In this document: one piece after another, positions 1 to 8,109 of the stretch
Numbering within the stretch: the stretch's first letter is position 1
Layout of the letters: the number at the start of each line of letters is the position of its first letter
Assembly: GCA_041743085.1 (NCBI GenBank)
Contig: JBGTNL010000019.1
Span: forward strand, 124,001-188,000
DNA: 64,000 nt
From: JAFMPW01 sp041743085
Lineage (GTDB): Bacteria > Bacteroidota > Bacteroidia > Flavobacteriales > Flavobacteriaceae
Direction of reading: 5' to 3'
Notes under the pieces: generated by a model
What the model was told of the DNA's origin: nothing
Database searches by the model: none
Seen by the model: only the letters and a program-made list of their open reading frames with translations
Translations under genes and position numbers: made by a program

Positions 1-964
1 CACCAACAAATTGAAAGGTGTTGTCCCTGAATTGGTCCCGAAATGGAATGGTGGCGTTTAAAGTGTCCCTGGTCGTTTCAAAATACCCTGTTCCTACACC
101 GCCGAACAAAGACAGGGATGGATACAGGTCACCCCTCGCTGCAGCAACCTGTTTTTTGGCTGCTTTTGCCCTTAATTCCCGTGCCTTAATAATGGGCATA
201 AAGTTCCTGGCTTCCAGAAATATAGAATCCGATTGAATTTCAACGGTTTCCTTTGCGGTAAATTTTTTGGTGATTTCCGCCTGGATGGAAATATCATTTG
301 CGTCCTCCAGATTCATCTCCTGGATCAGCACTAATTCGGAGGCGACCAATTGGTTTTCACTCTGGGTGAGGTTCAATTTATCGGTCAGCAAGAGCGATTC
401 CGCTTCGTACAGATCCGCACCTGCCTTAAGGCCAAGTTCGATCTGTTTTTTTACCAGTTCGTAATTCGTTTGGGAAACAGATAGTTGTTCCTTTGATATG
501 CCTACCAATCCTTCATAAAATTGAATGTCATAAAATGCTTGCATTACCCGAAAAGCTAACAAATATTTTTGCTGAAGATTTTCTTCCCGCATCGCCCGAT
601 ACAAAAATTTATTTGCCTTGAGGCTATTCAGTTTTTGAAATCCCTTGAAGAGATCCACGGTGGATTCCAAAGAATAGTTATTAGAAAAGAAGTCGGTGGT
701 AATAATACTGTTGTCATTGGGATCGACAGATCTTCCGAAGCGAATATTGTAATTGGTATTTGCATTGATCCTCGGCAACAGATCCCTTATGGATTGCCGG
801 TACGTTTCCCTTCCTGACTGCTCGGTGTATTTAAAGTCATTTAGCTGCAGATTGTGTTCCAGCGCATATGCGACGCAATCATCCAAACTCCACTGGTCCT
901 GGGCAACAAGACGGATTCCCATACAGAAAAGCAGAAAGACAACCATTTTTATTTTTTTGTGCAT
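1..964 (-). CDS. TolC-family outer-membrane efflux protein, 3' end outside window
   Basis: From an ATG at 964 a frame of 321 codons runs leftward off the window without a stop. It begins with a signal peptide (about 22 residues ending in LVAQ) followed by DQWSLDDCVAYALEHN, the usual mature start of TolC-like channels, then long helical coiled-coil-like stretches rich in Gln, Ala, Leu and Glu. The family normally has 430-480 residues, so the last quarter to third is missing here. Such proteins form the outer-membrane duct of tripartite RND, MFS or ABC export systems. A second ATG six codons downstream is possible but would shorten the signal peptide. It is transcribed divergently from a sigma-54 regulator, which suggests that regulator controls it (inference). 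Its pump partners probably lie to the left. Confidence 0.9.
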   Translation of the reverse strand, partial: MHKKIKMVVFLLFCMGIRLVAQDQWSLDDCVAYALEHNLQLNDFKYTEQSGRETYRQSIRDLLPRINANTNYNIRFGRSVDPNDNSIITTDFFSNNYSLESTVDLFKGFQKLNSLKANKFLYRAMREENLQQKYLLAFRVMQAFYDIQFYEGLVGISKEQLSVSQTNYELVKKQIELGLKAGADLYEAESLLLTDKLNLTQSENQLVASELVLIQEMNLEDANDISIQAEITKKFTAKETVEIQSDSIFLEARNFMPIIKARELRAKAAKKQVAAARGDLYPSLSLFGGVGTGYFETTRDTLNATIPFRDQFRDNTFQFVG

Positions 965-987
965 ATCGTATTCGTATGCCAAACTAT

Positions 988-1004
988 ATGCTAGTCCCGT
1001 GCCA
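988..1004 (-). promoter_or_regulatory. candidate sigma-54 (-24/-12) promoter for the tolC-type gene
   Basis: On the minus strand the sequence TGGCACGGGACTAGCAT has the invariant GG and GC dinucleotides of sigma-54 promoters with exactly ten bases between them; the only departure from TGGCAC-N5-TTGCA is TAGCA for TTGCA. The predicted start of transcription is near 978, 14 bases before the ATG at 964. The adjacent divergent gene encodes a sigma-54 activator, which makes the match more credible. No transcript evidence is available. Confidence 0.6.
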
Positions 1005-1055
1005 CGAATATATCTTCCTAAATATCAACTACTTATAAATAGTTTTGAATAGCAA

Positions 1056-1074
1056 TTGTAAAATAGTTTTACAA
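1056..1074. promoter_or_regulatory. perfect 8-3-8 palindrome, candidate enhancer site of the sigma-54 regulator
   Basis: TTGTAAAATAGTTTTACAA has two perfect 8-base arms around TAG. Its centre is about 85 bp upstream of the predicted sigma-54 start site of the tolC-type gene and about 90 bp upstream of the regulator's ATG. NtrC-family dimers bind such dyads at this distance. A further half-site, CTGTAAAA, lies at about 1079-1086. Assignment to the neighbouring regulator is inference. Confidence 0.5.
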
Positions 1075-1156
1075 ATACTGTAAAAAAAATGGACACTTAT
1101 TATATGAAATAGCTTTGAAATCGTAGTTTTAAAGTCACTTTTCAATCCATTTTACC

Positions 1157-2530
1157 ATGGTTGATGCAAAAATCCTGGTTATTGACGACAATAAAAGTGT
1201 GCTCAGTGCGCTGGAAATTTTACTGCAGTTCGAGTACAGGAGTGTTACCACCATAGCTAACCCCAACCGAATTTCCTCCTTTCAGGATATGAAAGATTAT
1301 GACATTGTTTTACTGGATATGAACTTTTCCGCCGGGGTAAATTCAGGTAATGAAGGATTGTTTTGGCTCAGGGAAATCCAGAAGAAGGCTCCGCAGATCT
1401 CCATAGTCATGATGACCGCCTATGGAGCCATTGATCTGGCAGTGAAGGCCTTAAAGGAAGGTGCGGCAGATTTTATACTTAAACCCTGGAATAATGACAA
1501 GCTATTGGCAACCGTAAAATCGGCTTACGAGTTGCGGAAATCCCGAAAGGAAGTCAATCAACTCCGCCAAAAAGAGAGTAATTTAAAACAGGTTATCAAC
1601 CATAACAAGAATTACATTATTGGGAATTCCAGGGCATTGAACGCAGTACTTAACCTGGCCGGCAAAGTTGCCAAAACAGATGTGAATGTCCTGGTTACAG
1701 GTGAAAACGGAACAGGTAAGGAACTCATTGCAAGAGAACTCCACAAACTATCTACCCGCAACAATGAGGTATTTATTGCCGTGGATATGGGTTCCCTTTC
1801 AGAAAATCTTTTAGAGAGTGAGCTCTTCGGGCACGTTAAGGGCTCTTTTACCGATGCCAAGGACGACAGATCCGGTAAGTTTGAAGCGGCCAGCGGTGGC
1901 ACCCTGTTTTTAGATGAAATAGGAAATTTATCATTACAGAACCAGGCCAAATTGCTGTCCGCACTACAAAATAGGGTCGTGGTACGCGTAGGTTCTAACA
2001 AGCCGATCCCGGTCGATATCCGACTTATATGTGCCACCAATATGAATTTGGATAAAATGGTGGCAGACGGACTTTTTAGGGAAGATCTTTTGTACCGCAT
2101 TAATACCATCCGTATTGAAGTACCCCCATTGCGGGAAAGGGAGAGTGATATTCTGGTTCTGGCGGATTTTTACCTGAACAAATTCACAACCAAATATGGC
2201 AAACAAGGATTGCGAATTAACCAAAAGGCCCAGGAAAAATTAATGGCCTATTCGTGGCCCGGAAATATCCGGGAACTCCTGCATACTATGGAAAGAGCGG
2301 TAATTCTTTCCGAAGGGAATGTTTTAAAACCCACCGATTTTCTTTTAAATATAAAATCATCGATTTCAGTAGAAACAGGCCCAAACACTTTGGAAGAAAT
2401 GGAACTGATGATGATCACAAATGCCCTTAACCAAAACGATGGCAATTACAGTGCTGCGGCGGAGCAACTGGGTATTTCCAGGCAGACTTTGTACAATAAG
2501 ATGAAGAAGAAGGGTGGCCCTATGCCATAG
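1157..2530 (+). CDS. sigma-54-dependent response regulator, NtrC family
   Basis: 457 residues in the classic order: receiver domain (acidic cluster IDD at 9-11, phosphorylatable D54 in LLDM), AAA+ ATPase (Walker A GENGTGKE near 180, Walker B LFLDEIGN) and a C-terminal Fis-type helix-turn-helix (AAEQLGISRQTLYNKM). Phosphorylation should drive oligomerisation and ATP-dependent opening of RNA polymerase-sigma-54 promoters. The sigma-54-contacting GAFTGA loop reads GSFTDA at 229-234, a variant I recall from other Bacteroidota regulators. The histidine kinase at 2780 is the likely partner. The gene is divergent from a tolC-type gene with a candidate -24/-12 promoter, so efflux control is the simplest reading (inference). 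Confidence 0.93.
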   Translation: MVDAKILVIDDNKSVLSALEILLQFEYRSVTTIANPNRISSFQDMKDYDIVLLDMNFSAGVNSGNEGLFWLREIQKKAPQISIVMMTAYGAIDLAVKALKEGAADFILKPWNNDKLLATVKSAYELRKSRKEVNQLRQKESNLKQVINHNKNYIIGNSRALNAVLNLAGKVAKTDVNVLVTGENGTGKELIARELHKLSTRNNEVFIAVDMGSLSENLLESELFGHVKGSFTDAKDDRSGKFEAASGGTLFLDEIGNLSLQNQAKLLSALQNRVVVRVGSNKPIPVDIRLICATNMNLDKMVADGLFREDLLYRINTIRIEVPPLRERESDILVLADFYLNKFTTKYGKQGLRINQKAQEKLMAYSWPGNIRELLHTMERAVILSEGNVLKPTDFLLNIKSSISVETGPNTLEEMELMMITNALNQNDGNYSAAAEQLGISRQTLYNKMKKKGGPMP

Positions 2531-2779
2531 GCAGTGGCAGTAGACGGTGCTATTTGACCGTGGGAAGTCGGCGGTGCGCAGGATCAGGATTTGAGGTTAA
2601 AATTTTAGGATCGTGAAGGCACTTAAGCGTGCAAGCTTCCTTCATTTATGGCTTGCATCCGACAAGTGCAACAAGGGGCGCATATAGGTAGATTACGCTC
2701 TTTTCGGCAGAGGACGAAAAGACAACTCCAATAAAAATAGGGTGATGTTAACAGTACGAATTAAATTGAAGACCCCGGG

Positions 2780-4126
2780 ATGGTGAGCAGGCATATTTAT
2801 TGGCAACTGGTATTCAGAATAGTAGGGATTTCCGTTACCGCTGTCATTGGGGCATTTTTCCTTTTTAAGGGCCAATATGTATTGACAGGTTTGGCATTGG
2901 TCTTTTTAACACTCCAGACCGTGTTTTTAATTCGCTATGTAAATCATACTAACAGAAAGATCGCCTATTTTTTTGATGCGGTAAAAAATGAGGATTTTAC
3001 GTTGCGGTTTCCTGAAAAGTTAAGTGTAAAATCTTTGGAGGAACTTAACCACAGCCTTAATATGCTTAACAATATGATTCAGGAAATTCATATAAAGAAG
3101 CAAGTCCAGGAGCAATACTATCAGGAAATTATCAGGCAGGCCGATATTGGAATTCTAACCTTTAATAAAAAAGGGCACATCCTTTTTGCCAATCCTAAAA
3201 TTGAGGAATTACTTACATATACCCCTTTAAATCATATTAAACAGCTGACTCAGGTAGATCAGAAACTCTACGAGTTGTTTTCATCACTAAAACCCTTTGA
3301 TAGAGAATTGATTCAATTAACCAATGAAAGAGAAAAAAAACAAATTGCGCTTAAATCTACCGCCCTAACATTGAATAATGAAGAGCTCTTGCTGGTGGTG
3401 GCTCAGGATATTGACAAGGAACTGGACGAAAAAGAAACGGATTCCTGGGTTCGCCTGATAAGGGTGCTGGCGCATGAAATCATGAATACCATTACCCCCA
3501 TAACTTCTATTTCGGAATCTATAATAAAATACTTCAAGACCCGAAATGGTTTAATTCCTGCGGAACAATTGAAGGCCGGACATATCCAAAATACTGTAAA
3601 AGGACTGGAGGTTATAAAGGAACAAGGTGGTGATTTAATGGAATTTGTACAATCCTACAGAAGTTTCCTCAGTCTGCCACCACCTGATAAGACCCTGGTC
3701 CCGGCACAAAAATTGTTGGAAAGGATAAAGGTTTTGATGAATCAGGAAAACCAGAATAACACGATTTCAATAGAAACGATAGCTTATCCTGAAGACCTTC
3801 AACTCTTTGTCGACGAAAAGCAAATTTCCCAGGTATTGATCAATCTCTGTAAAAATGCGCTTCAATCTTTGGCCGATCAGGAAAACGGAAGGATAAAAAT
3901 CATGGCCGGGACCAAAGGACAGGGGAACCAATTTATTGAAGTGAGGGATAACGGCCCGGGAATACCGCCGGAGCATATTGATGAAATCTTTGTACCTTTT
4001 TTTACAACCAGGACTTCCGGTACCGGGATAGGACTGAGTTTATCCAAACAAATTATGCATCTTCATGGTGGGAACATCCGGGTTGTCTCAAATGAAAATA
4101 CCGTTTTTACTCTTAATTTTACTTGA
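2780..4126 (+). CDS. membrane sensor histidine kinase paired with the sigma-54 regulator
   Basis: 448 residues. Two hydrophobic segments near the N-terminus (about 8-28 and 34-52) leave almost no periplasmic loop, so it may sense through the membrane or the cytoplasm. A HAMP/PAS-like middle follows (GILTFNKKGHILFANPKI). The phosphoacceptor is H232 in AHEIMNTITPI, a form of H-box seen in Bacteroidota kinases. The N box (LINLCKNALQSL) and G boxes (DNGPGIPPEHIDEIF, GTGIGLSL) are intact. It lies 249 bp after the response regulator on the same strand and presumably phosphorylates it. The signal is unknown. Confidence 0.9.
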   Translation: MVSRHIYWQLVFRIVGISVTAVIGAFFLFKGQYVLTGLALVFLTLQTVFLIRYVNHTNRKIAYFFDAVKNEDFTLRFPEKLSVKSLEELNHSLNMLNNMIQEIHIKKQVQEQYYQEIIRQADIGILTFNKKGHILFANPKIEELLTYTPLNHIKQLTQVDQKLYELFSSLKPFDRELIQLTNEREKKQIALKSTALTLNNEELLLVVAQDIDKELDEKETDSWVRLIRVLAHEIMNTITPITSISESIIKYFKTRNGLIPAEQLKAGHIQNTVKGLEVIKEQGGDLMEFVQSYRSFLSLPPPDKTLVPAQKLLERIKVLMNQENQNNTISIETIAYPEDLQLFVDEKQISQVLINLCKNALQSLADQENGRIKIMAGTKGQGNQFIEVRDNGPGIPPEHIDEIFVPFFTTRTSGTGIGLSLSKQIMHLHGGNIRVVSNENTVFTLNFT

Positions 4127-4173
4127 ATTTACTCCCTTTTCTATCCTTAGTCCGGTATTTGTAGGTTCACTAA

Positions 4174-4524
4174 TTAGGCTGAGGTTTCGTTTCCAAGCTC
4201 CTTCCAGGGATCCCAAAAATGCTTTTCAAAGTCTACGATTTGGTTGTCCTTTACCCTAATACCTTCGTTCTCCAATAATTGCTGCATCAGGTTTGTCCCG
4301 CTAAAATGGTGCTTCCCGCTAAGGAGCCCTACCCGGTTTACTACTCTGTGGGCGGGTATATCTTCCCTTCCTCCCGCACCATTCATTGCCCAGCCCACCA
4401 TACGGGCGCTTCGAGCAGCTCCAAGGTATTTGGCAATAGCTCCATAGGAGGTTACCCTTCCATAGGGGATCCGGGCAGCGACTTCATGGACTTTTTGAAA
4501 GAAGTTTTTGTTTGCTTGGTTCAT
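4174..4524 (-). CDS. alkyltransferase-like (ATL) protein, MGMT family without catalytic cysteine
   Basis: 116 residues covering the DNA-binding domain of O6-alkylguanine-DNA alkyltransferases: IPYGRVTSYGAIAKYLG, ARMVGWAMN with the arginine-finger region, and the active-site motif. That motif reads PAHRV (57-61) instead of PCHRV, so A58 replaces the methyl-accepting cysteine. The family's ATL branch (alanine or tryptophan at this position) binds O6-alkylguanine without repairing it and hands the lesion to nucleotide excision repair. The protein is therefore best read as a damage-recognition factor, not a methyltransferase. It is convergent with the kinase gene ending at 4126 and just downstream of the LysE-type gene. 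Confidence 0.88.
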   Translation of the reverse strand: MNQANKNFFQKVHEVAARIPYGRVTSYGAIAKYLGAARSARMVGWAMNGAGGREDIPAHRVVNRVGLLSGKHHFSGTNLMQQLLENEGIRVKDNQIVDFEKHFWDPWKELGNETSA

Positions 4525-4528
4525 ATTA

Positions 4529-5158
4529 TTACTTATAAAAAATACGGATCATAGTAATAACCAGCAATACCAGCATCAACGCACTTAAAATGTAGTTTGA
4601 ATTTTTTGAGAATCGGTGCGTTTTATCTTCCAATTTATTAAAGTATACGGTGTATAGATAAAGTACCGAGAAGGTACCGCTACCCGCTGCCAGGATAAAA
4701 ATGGCTATGTCCCAGAACATGAACTTAATCCAACCTGCTTCATTCCACATGGCGTTCAGACCGCTGTAATAAGGAATGGTAAGTAAATTAAGAGCCGCAA
4801 GTAACATTCCCTTGAAGAAACTGTTCTTCTTACTCTTTTTCACTATTTTCATCTGATGGGAATCCTCACGTTTGGCAGATATATAAAAGTAAATGGCAAA
4901 AATGGCAAAAATGGCAAGGGCAATTCTCAGCAACCAATCGATCATATGCGGATTTCTGAAGAGGAATTTAGATATAAGGACAGCGACATAAGCCTGCATC
5001 ATGATCATGGTAGAGACTCCAAGGCTAAAGATGATCCCATTCAATTTTCCTTTGAGCACGCTGGTTTTTGCCGCGTTCATATTGAGTAGCCCAGGGGGTA
5101 CCGTTGCCATGAAAGCGGCGGAAAACGTTACAAAGAAAAGAATGAGAAGATGTGTCAT
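4529..5158 (-). CDS. LysE/RhtB-family membrane exporter
   Basis: 209 residues with about six hydrophobic segments. The N-terminal signature (FSAAFMATVPPGLLNMNAAK, followed by GKLNGIIFSLGVS) is the conserved PGP-like stretch of LysE-type translocators, which export amino acids or similar small molecules. The substrate cannot be read from sequence. The stop is 4 bp from the ATL start and the start is 3 bp from the trmB stop, so trmB, this gene and the ATL gene are probably one leftward operon. Confidence 0.8.
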   Translation of the reverse strand: MTHLLILFFVTFSAAFMATVPPGLLNMNAAKTSVLKGKLNGIIFSLGVSTMIMMQAYVAVLISKFLFRNPHMIDWLLRIALAIFAIFAIYFYISAKREDSHQMKIVKKSKKNSFFKGMLLAALNLLTIPYYSGLNAMWNEAGWIKFMFWDIAIFILAAGSGTFSVLYLYTVYFNKLEDKTHRFSKNSNYILSALMLVLLVITMIRIFYK

Positions 5159-5161
5159 TTG

Positions 5162-5833
5162 TTATTTCACCTTAAAGTTCAGATAGGTGATGTGTTTTTC
5201 CTTTTGAAGATACTGTTTTTCGTAGAAAGTTTGAATTTCTAAAACTTCTTTTGGGCTTCCTTCATTTGTGTAAATGTCGTGGTTGGAATATATGATCTCA
5301 AATCCCAGTCCCTGTAGTAACCCCAGCGTGTAACCGTGCATAAATTCGCTATCCGTCTTCAAATGAATTTCGCCTTCTTCTTTTAAAATACTCCGATACT
5401 TCTCCAAAAAATCGCGATTGGTAAGCCGGTGCTTGGTACGCTTATATTTGATCTGGGGATCCGGAAAGGTTATCCAGATTTCGGATACTTCAGCCTCGGC
5501 GAATAAAAGATCTATTAATTCTATTTGTGCCCGTACAAAAGCAACATTTACCAGATTTTTTTCAAGGGCTCGTTTGGCACCTTTCCAGAATCTTGCTCCT
5601 TTTATATCAACCCCTATAAAGTTGATATCGGGATATCTTTGGGCAAGACCGATAACATATTCGCCTTTTCCACACCCCAATTCCAAAATAATTGGGTTTG
5701 CGTTTCCAAAATGTTCTTCCCAGTTGCCTTTGAAAGGAAATTTACCGTGGATAATGTCGTCCCGTTCAGGTTGGATGACATTCGGAAAGGTTGCGTTTTC
5801 CCGGAATCTTTTTAGCTTATTCTTGCTTCCCAC
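5162..5833 (-). CDS. trmB: tRNA (guanine-N7-)-methyltransferase, GTG start
   Basis: SAM-dependent enzyme making m7G46 in the tRNA variable loop. Seen: the SAM motif LELGCGKGEYVIGLAQ, IGVDIKG, and the catalytic/tRNA-binding ITFPDPQIKYKRTKHRL. The open frame continues upstream to 6043, but the family begins at (M)GSKNKLKRFREN, so the GTG at 5831-5833 is chosen, giving 223 residues, the usual length. A TAnnTTTG element sits just upstream of this GTG, inside the putative extension, which supports the shorter form. The upstream 70 codons resemble no TrmB sequence. Confidence 0.88.
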   Translation of the reverse strand: MGSKNKLKRFRENATFPNVIQPERDDIIHGKFPFKGNWEEHFGNANPIILELGCGKGEYVIGLAQRYPDINFIGVDIKGARFWKGAKRALEKNLVNVAFVRAQIELIDLLFAEAEVSEIWITFPDPQIKYKRTKHRLTNRDFLEKYRSILKEEGEIHLKTDSEFMHGYTLGLLQGLGFEIIYSNHDIYTNEGSPKEVLEIQTFYEKQYLQKEKHITYLNFKVK

Positions 5834-5856
5834 TGAGAACAATTTTGCAATTAGGG

Positions 5857-5864
5857 CAAAACTA
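5857..5864 (-). promoter_or_regulatory. candidate Bacteroidota-type -7 element for trmB
   Basis: TAGTTTTG on the minus strand matches the TAnnTTTG -7 consensus of the Bacteroidota primary sigma factor. A TTG lies about 22 bp further upstream. Predicted initiation near 5851 gives a leader of about 18 nt to the GTG at 5833. Confidence 0.4.
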
Positions 5865-6039
5865 AGGAAATCTTTGATCGGGGTACCAAGGAATCTTATG
5901 ACTTTAGCATCTGAACCCCAAAACATGAGCTTTACATGCATTGCGAAAGACATTTGTTCCTTCGTGTTTGTATCAGATACCTTTGAATGTTGTGATTGAT
6001 TATTGCGGTGTGCTTCCCAAGTCATATTTGGGCACAAGT

Positions 6040-7104
6040 TCAACTCCTCTCTTTGTCCTTTGCTTTTTCCAATGTAAAGGAAAATTCGGAACCCACATCT
6101 TCGGCGCTTTCCACATAGATCTTCTCGTTATGCGCCTCAATTATGTGCTTTACAATGGCAAGTCCCAGTCCTGATCCCCCTTCTTTACGGCTTCCGCTTT
6201 TATCCACGCGATAGAACCTCTCAAAAATTCGCGGTATATTTTCTTCCGCTATTCCCTCCCCATTGTCCGTGATCCGTACTATCACCTTGTTTTTGATAAG
6301 GTTTTCCACACTAACTTCCGTTGTACCTCCTTTATAGCCATATTTTATTGAATTCACCAAAAGATTGCTAAGTACCTGCTGTATTTTCTCCCTGTCTGCC
6401 CTCACATAAACGGGTGTCTCATAAGGCATATCAAAAGTCAGCGAAATCCCCTTTTTGGAGGCCTTCATTTCCAACAGGTCAAAAACGTTATCGATAAGCT
6501 CAATGATATTAAAATGACTTAAATCGAGATTCAGGTCCCCTACTTCCAATTTTGTGATAAGATCCAGATCCTTAATAATATAGATAAGGCGTTCTACCCC
6601 CTTATTCGCTCGCTGCAGGTATTTTTTTCGCACCTGTTTATCCTCCATGGCCCCATCGAGCAGGGTAAGGATATAACCCTGCACGGTAAACAACGGTGTC
6701 TTTAGCTCATGTGATACATTCCCCAGAAAATCCTTCCGGTACTCCTCCCTAATCTTCAGAGTGTCTATTTCTATTTTTTTATCTTTTGCGAATTTCTCAA
6801 TTTCTTCTGTCAGGGTTCTCATGTCAGTAGTAATAGGGCCTGTAGGAACGGAGGAAGACTCCAATAGGGTTACATCGTCATAAATTCGCTTTATTCGGCG
6901 ATATATAAATTTTTGCACCCTGACCTGAATCACCAAAAAAGACACTATAAAAATACCCAGGCAGGACAATAAAATCAGAAGCCATTGCTCGGTAAAAAGG
7001 TTTTTGTAGAAAATGAAGCCGCACAGGAAGACTGCAATAATGAGAGAGATAATAAGGGCGGAACGCAAGGCAAATTTATAGGATTTCTTTAAACGCATGG
7101 CCAT
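6040..7104 (-). CDS. PhoR-like sensor histidine kinase
   Basis: 354 residues. Two transmembrane segments (about 13-33 and 41-60) have a very short loop between them, followed by a cytoplasmic linker and a HisKA domain with H132 in NVSHELKTPLFTVQGY, the PhoR-type H-box. N box (LVNSIKYGY), G1 (ITDNGEGIAEENIPRIFERFYR) and G2 (GSGLGLAIVKHI) are present. The start overlaps the stop of the response regulator by one base (TAATG), which implies translational coupling. The pair resembles PhoR/PhoB of Bacteroidota. Phosphate sensing is an inference from family and not shown. Confidence 0.9.
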   Translation of the reverse strand: MAMRLKKSYKFALRSALIISLIIAVFLCGFIFYKNLFTEQWLLILLSCLGIFIVSFLVIQVRVQKFIYRRIKRIYDDVTLLESSSVPTGPITTDMRTLTEEIEKFAKDKKIEIDTLKIREEYRKDFLGNVSHELKTPLFTVQGYILTLLDGAMEDKQVRKKYLQRANKGVERLIYIIKDLDLITKLEVGDLNLDLSHFNIIELIDNVFDLLEMKASKKGISLTFDMPYETPVYVRADREKIQQVLSNLLVNSIKYGYKGGTTEVSVENLIKNKVIVRITDNGEGIAEENIPRIFERFYRVDKSGSRKEGGSGLGLAIVKHIIEAHNEKIYVESAEDVGSEFSFTLEKAKDKERS

Positions 7105-7790
7105 TACAGCACAAACTTATATCCTACCCCTTTCACCGTTTTAAAATGATCGTCCCCTATCTTCTCACGCAGCTTTCTGATATGAACATCTATGGTACGA
7201 CCGCCAACTACTACTTCCTGGCCCCAGACCCTATCGAGAATAACCTCTCTTTTAAAAACCTTATCCGGTTTTGAAGCTAATAATGCCAGTAATTCAAATT
7301 CCTTTCGGGGAAGGATAATTTCTTTCCCCTTGTTCACCACTTTGTATTCTTCCCGGTTAATTTCAATGTTTCCTACTTTGAGAATATCGTCCGATGCCTG
7401 GCCATCTTCCTTCAACCTTCGAAGCAAGCCTTTAACTTTGCTCACCAGAACCTTTGGCTTTATCGGTTTGGTAATATAGTCATCCGCACCGGCATCAAAC
7501 CCCGCCATCTGCGAATAATCTTCCCCCCTGGCGGTGAGAAAAGTAATAATCGTATTTTCAAGGCCACTGGTTGCACGAATAATTTCACATGCTTCAATGC
7601 CGTCCATTTCGGGCATCATTACGTCCAGGATAATTAAATGTGGTTTTTTTTTCTTGGCTTTTTCAACGCCTTCAAGACCGTTTTTTGCCGTGTACACATG
7701 GTAGCCTTCTGAAGATAGGTTGTAGCTCAGAATTTCCAAAATGTCTGGTTCATCGTCAACTAAAAGTATTTTGATTTCCTGTTTTTTCAT
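7104..7790 (-). CDS. OmpR/PhoB-type response regulator
   Basis: 228 residues from the ATG at 7790. The frame extends 15 codons further, but this ATG is preceded by an AAGGAG Shine-Dalgarno at about 7797-7802 and the protein then starts MKKQEIKILLVDDEP. Receiver domain: phosphorylatable D56 (LILDVMMPEMDG) and switch lysine K108 (YITKPIKP). C-terminal winged helix: LPRKEFELLALLASKPDKVF and GGRTIDVHIRKLREKIG. It is the first gene of a two-gene operon with the kinase. Direct repeats with 11-bp spacing upstream may be its own binding site. Confidence 0.93.
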   Translation of the reverse strand: MKKQEIKILLVDDEPDILEILSYNLSSEGYHVYTAKNGLEGVEKAKKKKPHLIILDVMMPEMDGIEACEIIRATSGLENTIITFLTARGEDYSQMAGFDAGADDYITKPIKPKVLVSKVKGLLRRLKEDGQASDDILKVGNIEINREEYKVVNKGKEIILPRKEFELLALLASKPDKVFKREVILDRVWGQEVVVGGRTIDVHIRKLREKIGDDHFKTVKGVGYKFVL

Positions 7791-7796
7791 TATTCT

Positions 7797-7802
7797 CCTT
7801 TT
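7797..7802 (-). promoter_or_regulatory. Shine-Dalgarno AAGGAG that fixes the regulator start
   Basis: AAGGAG lies six bases before the ATG at 7790. Clear ribosome-binding sites are uncommon in this window, so this one is a useful start marker and argues against the longer frame reaching 7835. Confidence 0.7.
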
Positions 7803-7869
7803 CGCTAAACCTGTCCAAAAATAAAGATAATACAATTACTTATTACGAGTTAACGTTCATTTAATATGC

Positions 7870-7887
7870 TTAACACTTTGGTAACAC
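7870..7887. promoter_or_regulatory. direct repeat TTAACAC-N4-GTAACAC, PHO-box-like
   Basis: Two 7-base repeats separated by four bases (11-bp period) lie about 80-100 bp upstream of the PhoB-like regulator start. PhoB/OmpR-family dimers bind head-to-tail 7-base repeats with exactly this spacing, although the sequence differs from the E. coli PHO box. Autoregulation is inferred. Confidence 0.4.
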
Positions 7888-8074
7888 CAAAATTCATTAA
7901 ACCCGGACCTCTATCCAAAAAATATGCGTATTGTACAAGTTACATTTCTCTCAACCCTTAGTATTTGGTGCTAAAAGGGGCTTTACCGGAAGCGTAAAGT
8001 TGAAACTTTTGGTATTTCACCGAACTTACCAACATTTTAAAGGAGGCTTAAGCGATGAAAATATCTAAATTTCA

Positions 8075-8082
8075 TATCTTTG
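8075..8082 (+). promoter_or_regulatory. candidate -7 element of the first sorting-domain gene
   Basis: TATCTTTG is a perfect TAnnTTTG match 28 bp before the ATG at 8110. The following bases, TGGTAT, recur after the related TATCTTTA element upstream of the second such gene (8746). No clear -33 TTG is visible. Confidence 0.4.
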
Positions 8083-8109
8083 TGGTATATTGTTTGTAGT
8101 GAATCCTAT

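Noticed and set aside
1612..2109. 165-codon minus-strand frame inside the sigma-54 regulator gene
   Set aside because: It is a shadow of a conserved AAA+ domain with a biased codon pattern on the other strand.
2617..2640. AGGCACTTAAGCGTGCA as a second -24/-12 promoter before the histidine kinase
   Set aside because: The GG and GC dinucleotides are 11 bp apart instead of 10, and the kinase can be transcribed with the regulator gene.
5418..5999. 193-codon plus-strand frame opposite trmB
   Set aside because: It is antisense to the conserved TrmB protein, with no recognisable family or promoter.
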